DNA from: Desulfobacter vibrioformis DSM 8776 | Lineage (GTDB): Bacteria > Desulfobacterota > Desulfobacteria > Desulfobacterales > Desulfobacteraceae | Assembly (NCBI RefSeq): GCF_000745975.1 | Contig: NZ_JQKJ01000001.1 | Location: forward strand, 186,001 to 250,000 | DNA length: 64,000 nucleotides | Direction: 5' to 3' | Shown here: in pieces, positions 54,901-61,381 of the stretch | Layout of the letters: every line of letters begins with the position of its first letter | Numbering within the stretch: the first letter of the stretch is position 1 | Made by a program: the position numbers and the translations under genes | Notes under the pieces: generated by a model | Databases searched by the model: none | What the model was told of the DNA's origin: nothing | What the model saw: the letters and a program-made list of their open reading frames with translations, nothing else

Positions 54901-56181
54901 TCAGCCGTGGCGCAGCTTAAACTGAACCAGAAAGACCAGGATACCGGCAATATAGCCAAGCACCGCCAATCCGCTGATTTTTTTCACATACCAGAAAAAA
55001 TTAATTTTCTCCAGACCCATGGCAGCCACCCCGGCAGCCGAACCAATGATCAGCAAAGAGCCGCCGGTTCCTGCACAGAAGGCCAGGAAGGTCCACAAGA
55101 AATTGTCTGTGGTAAACTGATGGACATCATACATCCCCATTGACGCTGCCACCAGGGGCACATTGTCGATAATCGAACTCATAACACCGATCACCGCAAC
55201 AATAATACTCTGCTCACCAATGTTTTGATTCAGCCAGATCGCCAGGGCGGACAGGATGTGAGAATCTTCCAGGGTTGCCACCGCCAACAGGATACCGATG
55301 AAAAAGAGAATAGACGCCATATCGATTTTGGCCAGGGCATGCACCATGGTCAGGGGCTGTTTTTCCTCGTCAGACTTATACCTGTGGATAAGCTCGCCAA
55401 TCAGCCAGAGTACCCCAAGACCGCAAAGAATCCCCATAAAGGGCGGTAAATGGGTTGTCTCCTTGAATACCGGCACCATGACCAATGATCCTAATCCGAC
55501 AGTGAACATCAGGTTACGTTCGAAGTTTGTGGTTGTTCTGGACCCGGCCGGTTCTGCCTTTTTTCCCACCTGCTTGCCCCGCAGCATAAAACTGACAACA
55601 ATCAACGGGATAACAAGATTGGCAACAGAGGCCAGGAAGACCGATTTAACGACCCCGAGCGAAGAGATCTGGCCGCCGATCCAGAGCATGGTTGTGGTCA
55701 CATCACCAATGGGCGACCAGGCCCCGCCGGCATTGGCGGCAATCACAATGACCCCTGCAAAAATCAGCCGGTCATCATGATTGTCCAAAAGTTTTTTGGT
55801 CAATGACACCATGACAATGGTGGTGGTCAGGTTATCCAGCATGGCGCTGAGAAAGAACGTGACAAGACCGATGAGCACGATCAGAACACTTTGGCTGGTG
55901 GTGGTAATCCGGGATGTGATCACCTCAAATCCGTCATGGGCATCCACCAGTTCAACAATGGTCATGGCCCCGAGCAGAAAAAAAATAATCTGGGCAGTGG
56001 ACGCAAGGTTTTCATTGAGCTGTTGGGTTACCAGATGGTGGTCGCCTGTGGAAACCGCGTAAATGGTCCACATGATGCCGGCACCCAGCAGGGCGGAAGC
56101 CGACTTGTTTACCCGGAGCGGGTGTTCAAAAGCAATGGCCGAATAAGCCAGAACAAAAACAACAATTAATAGCGTATGCAT
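54901..56181 (-). CDS. nhaD: NhaD-type sodium/proton antiporter
   Basis: The 426-residue membrane protein has about 12 helices and the NhaD signatures: AFEHPLRVNKSASALLGAGIMW, FLSAMLDNLTTTIVM with its membrane-embedded acidic residue, and ANAGGAWSPIGDVTTTMLW. It exports Na+ or Li+ using the proton gradient and is common in marine and alkaliphilic bacteria, which suggests a saline habitat. AAGGAGG precedes the ATG. Confidence 0.92.
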   Translation of the reverse strand: MHTLLIVVFVLAYSAIAFEHPLRVNKSASALLGAGIMWTIYAVSTGDHHLVTQQLNENLASTAQIIFFLLGAMTIVELVDAHDGFEVITSRITTTSQSVLIVLIGLVTFFLSAMLDNLTTTIVMVSLTKKLLDNHDDRLIFAGVIVIAANAGGAWSPIGDVTTTMLWIGGQISSLGVVKSVFLASVANLVIPLIVVSFMLRGKQVGKKAEPAGSRTTTNFERNLMFTVGLGSLVMVPVFKETTHLPPFMGILCGLGVLWLIGELIHRYKSDEEKQPLTMVHALAKIDMASILFFIGILLAVATLEDSHILSALAIWLNQNIGEQSIIVAVIGVMSSIIDNVPLVAASMGMYDVHQFTTDNFLWTFLAFCAGTGGSLLIIGSAAGVAAMGLEKINFFWYVKKISGLAVLGYIAGILVFLVQFKLRHG

Positions 56182-56384
56182 AACGCCTCCTTAAATTAAA
56201 AAGACAACCGGCAAATATAACACCACAATTTTTTATTACAATAGGGTTACAATAAAACCACAAGGCCGTGATGGTGAAGCCTGAAACGCTCCTTGCTTTT
56301 GGTTCAATAAATGTGTTTAAAAAGCAGGCATTTTACTCTACAATGCGCAGCCATCCGAATAAAGTGAATAAAAGGAGACCCTCT

Positions 56385-56816
56385 ATGTTTGACTACCCCT
56401 TATACCTGAAACAGCTGACAGCAGGAGAACCGGTCAACAACCCTTTTCTGGATTTTTTACAGATAAAGGTTGAGGCGGTTGAAAAAGGATATGCCCGGTT
56501 CAGCATGGAAATCCGGCCTGAATTTCTCCAGGGCGCCGGGATCATGCAAGGCGGTTTAGGCATTGCCCTGTCCAGTGAAGCAGCCGCCCATGCGGTGATG
56601 AGCACCCTGGCACCAGGTGAAAACCTGACAACCATTGAACTGAAAAACAACTTTCTGTCCATGGCGTCCAAGGGCCGTCTGATCGCCGAAGCCACGGTGT
56701 TCAAACGGGGCCGGACCCTTGTCATTGTAGACTGCCGGGTCACAGATGAGACGGGAAAAGATATTTCCAGAAGCAGTGCCACTTTGATGGTGATCCCGCC
56801 CAAGGCCGATGAATGA
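56385..56816 (+). CDS. PaaI-type hotdog thioesterase
   Basis: I take the ATG at 56385 (MFDYPLYLKQ, 143 residues) because AAAGGAGA is well spaced before it; the frame runs further 5' without a ribosome-binding site. The hotdog fold has the motif MEIRPEFLQGAGIMQGGLGIALSSEAAAHAV and the later TIELKNNFLSMASKGRL. The substrate would be an aromatic or medium-chain acyl-CoA. It overlaps the untrimmed frame of the flavoprotein gene by 8 bp; with my start choice the genes are 10 bp apart. Likely an operon. Confidence 0.85.
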   Translation: MFDYPLYLKQLTAGEPVNNPFLDFLQIKVEAVEKGYARFSMEIRPEFLQGAGIMQGGLGIALSSEAAAHAVMSTLAPGENLTTIELKNNFLSMASKGRLIAEATVFKRGRTLVIVDCRVTDETGKDISRSSATLMVIPPKADE

Positions 56817-56826
56817 GGAGTTGCTT

Positions 56827-58248
56827 ATGACCAGGGAATACGATGTGGCCATTATCGGGGCAGGCACAGCCGGACTGACGGCCCAGGAAGAGGTGGTAAA
56901 ACACACAGACAACTACGTGCTTATAGATGACGGACCCTTGGGAACCACTTGTGCAAGGGTGGGGTGCATGCCCTCCAAAGCATTGATTGCCGTGGCCGAT
57001 GACTTTCACAAGTGCAGTTTTTTTGATGAATATGGTATTCGCGGCGCCCGGGGTCTGGTTCTGGATTATAAACGGATCATGGCACGGGTCCGGTCCATGC
57101 GGGATGAATTTTCAGGGGGCGTGATCCGGGAGATGTCCGGGTTCATGGATAAGGTGATTCGGAAACGGGCCAGATTTCTGGACCCCAATACCCTGGATTT
57201 AGGGGACCAGACCATCCGGGCCAAACGCATCATCATTGCCACCGGCTCAAAGCCCTTTATACCTGATCCATGGCTGCCGTTTAAAGCATTTATCATTGAC
57301 ACGGACCAGTTTTTTGAACTTGAAACCCTGCCCCAAACCATGGCTGTGTTTGGTTTGGGTGCCATCGGTATTGAGCTGGGACAGGCCCTGCACCGGCTAG
57401 GGGTCCAGGTGACCGCCGTCAGCCGCCGTAAAACCGCAGGCGGCCTGACCGACCCCAAACTTGCCGAATATGCCTTTGACCATTTTTCCAAGGAGATGCA
57501 CATAGAACTTGGCACCGCTGAAATCCTGGGCAGGACCGAAACCGGACTGGACGTGGGATGCGGCAGCAAACGCTGGTCCGTGGACCGGGTGCTGATAGCC
57601 ACGGGCAGACGGCCCGTGTTTCACGATTTAAACCTTGAAAACCTAAAGGTTGACCTGGATGCCAAAGGGATGCCGGTCTTTGACCCTGAAACCCTTCAGG
57701 TGGGGAACCTGCCCGTATTTCTGGCCGGGGATGTGAACGGGCTCAGGCCCATTCTCCATGAAGCTGCCGATGACGGCACCATCGCAGGCTACAACGCCTG
57801 TGCCGGGGCCATGGCCCGATTTAAAAAACGCACGCCGCTGCAGATCACCTTTTCTTCGCCGGATATCGCTATTGCAGGCCTGTCCCACAAGGCCCTGACG
57901 GAAAAAGGCATTGATTTTGTGGTGGGCGAAGCGTCCTGGGAAGAACTTGGACGGGCCAGAATGATACTTGGAAAAGCCGCCGGAAGGGCCAGAATTTATG
58001 CCGACCCCCAAAAGGGCCGGTTGCTGGGTGCAGAAATTATGGCCCCGGCCGGCGAGCACATGGCCCATCTTCTGGCCTGGGCCATGGGGGCGAATCTGAC
58101 AATCAAAGAGATTCTGGGTATGCCCTTTTACCACCCCGTACCTGAAGAGGCGCTTCTGGATGCTTTTCTCCAGATCGCCGCACAGGTCAATGTGCCTGTG
58201 CCCATGCCAATCCTGGAAAAAATTGTGGGCAGGCCCCATGGAGAATAA
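56827..58248 (+). CDS. dihydrolipoamide dehydrogenase-like flavoprotein disulfide reductase
   Basis: I take the ATG at 56827 (MTREYDVAIIG, 473 residues), which has GAGGAG before it. The N-terminal FAD motif GAGTAG (about 11-16), redox-active Cys42 and Cys47 (TTCARVGCMPSK), the NAD motif FGLGAIGIELGQAL, and the C-terminal FYHPVPEEALLDAF with His and Glu are all present, so it should be active. It is annotated as lipoamide dehydrogenase-like, but no 2-oxoacid dehydrogenase complex or glycine-cleavage genes are nearby. It could instead be a soluble transhydrogenase-like or mercuric-reductase-like enzyme. Confidence 0.85.
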   Translation: MTREYDVAIIGAGTAGLTAQEEVVKHTDNYVLIDDGPLGTTCARVGCMPSKALIAVADDFHKCSFFDEYGIRGARGLVLDYKRIMARVRSMRDEFSGGVIREMSGFMDKVIRKRARFLDPNTLDLGDQTIRAKRIIIATGSKPFIPDPWLPFKAFIIDTDQFFELETLPQTMAVFGLGAIGIELGQALHRLGVQVTAVSRRKTAGGLTDPKLAEYAFDHFSKEMHIELGTAEILGRTETGLDVGCGSKRWSVDRVLIATGRRPVFHDLNLENLKVDLDAKGMPVFDPETLQVGNLPVFLAGDVNGLRPILHEAADDGTIAGYNACAGAMARFKKRTPLQITFSSPDIAIAGLSHKALTEKGIDFVVGEASWEELGRARMILGKAAGRARIYADPQKGRLLGAEIMAPAGEHMAHLLAWAMGANLTIKEILGMPFYHPVPEEALLDAFLQIAAQVNVPVPMPILEKIVGRPHGE

Positions 58249-59371
58249 TAAAACAGATCCGGTGAACCGGTTTTTGGCTGATGCCAAGTCCAGGGCTCAA
58301 ACCCACGATATTGACATGCTGGTTTTCGGCAACGAGGCGGCAGACCTGGATTCCGTGGTATCGGCCATTGGTCTTGCCTGGGTGCTGGGAAACGGCAGAA
58401 AGTCCTGTTCAGCCCTGCCTTTGATTCCCATTAAAAGAGACGATTTCCGCCTGAAAACTGAAAGCCGGTGGGTGCTCTCGCAAACTGGCATTGATGCTGA
58501 AAATCTTTTTTTTCAGGACGATGTCCTGCCATTGAATACACTCATGTCCCGTGCCAGGGCGCTGGCCCTGGTGGACCATAACCGGCTGGCAAACGGGTTT
58601 TCAAAACACGAAAAAAAAGTCAGGCTCATCATGGATCACCATGAAGACTTGAACCTGTACCCCAAGGCCCTGCGCCGGATTGAACCTGTGGGTTCCTGTG
58701 CCACCCTGGTGGGCCAAGACCTGATCAATGGCAGCGGGGGAGGTAGCGGGGGAGGCACTGCAAGGGGAATTCCCGGAAATCTGGCCGCCCTTTTGCTCGG
58801 GGCCATTCTGATCGACACGGTCAATCTTGACCCCAAGGCCGGGCGGGCAACCCCCAGGGACCATGCCGTGGCAAAGCATCTGCAGCCCATCGCCGGCCTG
58901 GACACCGACGGTTTTTACCAGGGCATCCGTGCCGCTAAATCAGACATCCGGGATATGGACACAAGGGACCTGCTCAGACGGGACTGCAAGACATTCCAAT
59001 TCAACAAGGTAACCTGCACCGTTGCATCGGTGCCTTTGGCTCTTGAACAATGGATGGAAAGGGACATGGGCCTTGCCAGCGGCATTGAAACCTATGCAAG
59101 GGAAATGCAGGCAGATATTCTGATGACCATGAACACCCAGCGCATCCCTGAATTTTCACGGGGGATTGCAGTATTCTGCAAATCCCCCGTTCTTTTCACA
59201 ACCATATCCGCCATGCTGGCATCCAACCTTGACCTGGAAATAATCCCCCCGCCCCAAGGCTTTAACTGCGGCGGCGTTCACTTTTTCCGCCAGGGTAATC
59301 TGAGCCTGTCCCGAAAAAAACTTGAGCCGATGCTGTCCCGGTATTTTTCAAAATGTGAACACCTCCATTAG
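58238..59371 (+). CDS. DHH-family exopolyphosphatase (PPX1-like)
   Basis: I take the ATG at 58238 (MENNKTDPVNR, 377 residues), inside the end of the previous gene (11-bp overlap). The DHH-family metal sites are visible: GNEAADLDS (Asp36, Asp38), DHNR at 113-116 and DHH at 133-135, with the DHHA2 domain behind (about 210-370). It resembles yeast PPX1, which releases phosphate from the ends of polyphosphate, more than bacterial PPX/GppA. A Gly/Ser run (SGGGSGGGT, about 165-173) is inserted between the two domains, probably as a flexible hinge. Confidence 0.8.
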   Translation: MENNKTDPVNRFLADAKSRAQTHDIDMLVFGNEAADLDSVVSAIGLAWVLGNGRKSCSALPLIPIKRDDFRLKTESRWVLSQTGIDAENLFFQDDVLPLNTLMSRARALALVDHNRLANGFSKHEKKVRLIMDHHEDLNLYPKALRRIEPVGSCATLVGQDLINGSGGGSGGGTARGIPGNLAALLLGAILIDTVNLDPKAGRATPRDHAVAKHLQPIAGLDTDGFYQGIRAAKSDIRDMDTRDLLRRDCKTFQFNKVTCTVASVPLALEQWMERDMGLASGIETYAREMQADILMTMNTQRIPEFSRGIAVFCKSPVLFTTISAMLASNLDLEIIPPPQGFNCGGVHFFRQGNLSLSRKKLEPMLSRYFSKCEHLH

Positions 59372-59401
59372 CCTGCCCGGCAAAACCTGGTGTTGAAAGG
59401 A

Positions 59402-59968
59402 TCAGGCCCTGGATATATATTTTCTGGTTTCGGTGTTGACCTTGACCATCTCTCCGTTTTCAAGATATTCAGGCACCTGGATTTCAATCCCGTTGGAAAG
59501 GGTGGCAGGTTTTGTCCGGGCCGTAGCGCTGGCCCCTTTGACGCCCGGAGCGGTTTGTGTGATTTCAAAAACAAGGGACGCGGGAATTTCAATGGCCACC
59601 AGATCGCCGTCAATGAACATGCCCACAATATCTTCCATGCCGTCGGTGAGCCAGACCAGCTCGTCTTCAATGCTGTCTTGGGCAATCATATACTGGGCAT
59701 ATTCCACACTGTCCATGAACACATGCAGGTCCCCGTCCGGATAGATGTACTGGACAGATTTTCGTTGAAGGTCCACATCATTGAGCATATCATTGCCTTT
59801 GTATGAGGCTTCATATTTCTGCCGGGTCTTGATACTGCTGAACCTGACCTTGTAAAGGGTGACAGCGCCCCTTGCCGACGGGGTTCTTACATCAATATGT
59901 TTAACCAGATACGGTTCACCGCTGATGTCTACCACCTGGCCTTTTTTTAAATCACATGCTTTGGGCAT
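59402..59968 (-). CDS. yeiP: elongation factor P-like protein EfpL (YeiP)
   Basis: The 188-residue protein has the three-barrel EF-P fold. The tip loop of domain I reads TPSARGAVTLYK, with Arg33 where EF-P has a modified Lys in PGKG; this is the hallmark of the EfpL/YeiP subfamily. It binds ribosomes stalled on difficult motifs. Domain III near the C-terminus keeps the YLENGEMVKVNTETRKYI pattern. GGAGA precedes the ATG. It stands alone, convergent with the exopolyphosphatase. A full EF-P is probably encoded elsewhere. Confidence 0.92.
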   Translation of the reverse strand: MPKACDLKKGQVVDISGEPYLVKHIDVRTPSARGAVTLYKVRFSSIKTRQKYEASYKGNDMLNDVDLQRKSVQYIYPDGDLHVFMDSVEYAQYMIAQDSIEDELVWLTDGMEDIVGMFIDGDLVAIEIPASLVFEITQTAPGVKGASATARTKPATLSNGIEIQVPEYLENGEMVKVNTETRKYISRA

Positions 59969-60077
59969 ACCTGTCTCTCCTATAATAAAACCTTCATTGC
60001 TTTGATAAAATTTACACTCAGGCCACAGACTTTTTTTGCCTGTTTACCAGCACAAAGGGTTTAAAGCAAGTTTTTAT

Positions 60078-60166
60078 ATGAAACCGGAGACAAGGGACAA
60101 AAAACAAGAGGGCGAGGCGCCTGGGCCCCCATTTTAGCCCCGTATTGTCGGTGTCTTTAGTTTCAT
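60078..60166 (+). repeat. dispersed element of about 90 bp, copy 3
   Basis: The 89-bp copy has the same length as the one at 54727-54815. It starts ATGAAACCGGAGACAAG, carries GGCGAGGCGCCTGGG in the middle and ends CTTTAGTTTCAT. It lies in the intergenic region between efpL and the thioredoxin-like gene. Confidence 0.8.
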
Positions 60167-60214
60167 TGCAGTGGCCAACGACTGGCCTTTGCCGTTGATG
60201 AAAGACCGCCATAT

Positions 60215-61171
60215 TCAAAATCTGTCCTTAATGGATTGAATCGCTTCATCTGCCGCATCCTTGAGATCTGTGTGGGACAGGGTCTCCTTCTGGGCAGCAA
60301 TCCAGTCCCGGGTATCCGGGGTGCCGATTTCACCTAGTGTATACAGAATATCTCCCTGAACAGGCATATCTTGGGTGCTGAATGCATCAATTAAAATTTT
60401 TTCCAGGTCAGCGCACAGGGCGGGTGCTTTTTCGGCAAGGGCTTCCACCACCACCATGGCGCCTAAACGCACGGACCAGGTTTCGTGGAGAAGAAGTCCG
60501 GAAAATCCTTTGAACAACCGGTTGGACCCGAGCATCCGCTCGGTGATCCACGCTGCCCGGCCATCCTCCAGTATGGTTTTCAGGGCCATGGTATCCAGGT
60601 CCATGCTCTCCTTGTTGACGATCATGTCCACAATTTCTTCTTCTGCCACTGCCCCGGTCCATCGGGTATCATCATCCAGAATCAGGCAGGGGGCGGACAT
60701 TACCTTGTCTTTCCGGGCTTTTTCAGGGAACAGGGATCCGTCAATGATGTGAAGATGGATTTTTTCACAGGCACCTGCCAGGGGGATGAGCCGCTCAACC
60801 ATCCCCGGGCAATGGGGGCATTGCAGGGCAATATACAGGGTCAGCCGGCAGGGCACGTCGATATGGTTCAAGATTTTCTGGATACCATCATCCGGACCAG
60901 GTTTGTCAAGGGCGTCCAGGCTTTTTAAAAAAGGTGGCAGTTCACGTTCCAGGGGCAGGGCTGAATATAGAATATTGTTTTTCAGGAAAAAACCGGGCAG
61001 GTCCGCAGGTTGACTGCTGTCTGTCCAGGATATGGAAGCCGATATCTCCTGCCATTGCCGGGCAAACGCCTCGAACCTTTTTTGCTCGGGATGTTCTGTG
61101 GCTGCAATGCTTAAGGCCGGGCGCCCCAAAGGCGTCCAGGCCCTGATCCGTTCTTTGGTTATATTGTCCAT
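60215..61171 (-). CDS. thioredoxin-fold protein with HEAT-like C-terminus
   Basis: The 318-residue protein has a first degenerate thioredoxin-like half (about 20-95). A second half contains CPHC at 118-121 and the cis-proline region SAPCLILDDDTRWTG (about 163-176). This tandem arrangement recalls the N-terminal domain of AhpF. The last 120 residues are helical repeats (HETWSVRLGAMVVVEALAE, GDILYTLGEIGTPDTRDWI) of HEAT type. It would be a cytoplasmic thiol-redox protein with a protein-binding tail. No reductase gene is adjacent. GGAG precedes the ATG. Confidence 0.7.
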   Translation of the reverse strand: MDNITKERIRAWTPLGRPALSIAATEHPEQKRFEAFARQWQEISASISWTDSSQPADLPGFFLKNNILYSALPLERELPPFLKSLDALDKPGPDDGIQKILNHIDVPCRLTLYIALQCPHCPGMVERLIPLAGACEKIHLHIIDGSLFPEKARKDKVMSAPCLILDDDTRWTGAVAEEEIVDMIVNKESMDLDTMALKTILEDGRAAWITERMLGSNRLFKGFSGLLLHETWSVRLGAMVVVEALAEKAPALCADLEKILIDAFSTQDMPVQGDILYTLGEIGTPDTRDWIAAQKETLSHTDLKDAADEAIQSIKDRF

Positions 61172-61254
61172 TATTACGCTCCATTTGAATTGGGTTGCCT
61201 GTATCCGGTATTATCAGAATTTGGGTTTTAAATTATTGCTCTTCGGACGGGTTG

Positions 61255-61291
61255 TTAGGTTTTAGGTGTTAAGTTTTAGGTTTTAGGTGTT
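61255..61291. repeat. short tandem repeat
   Basis: TTAGGTTTTAGGTGTT occurs at 61255-61270 and again at 61276-61291 in the gap before the EndoQ-UvrD gene. It may be a remnant of a larger low-complexity repeat. No function is apparent. Confidence 0.6.
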
Positions 61292-61381
61292 CGGAAATAG
61301 AAATTCCTATACTTTTAAATTAAGGGCAAATCATGTACATAATAGCCTGACACTCAATTAATTTTCCACGGACAAGGTTCA

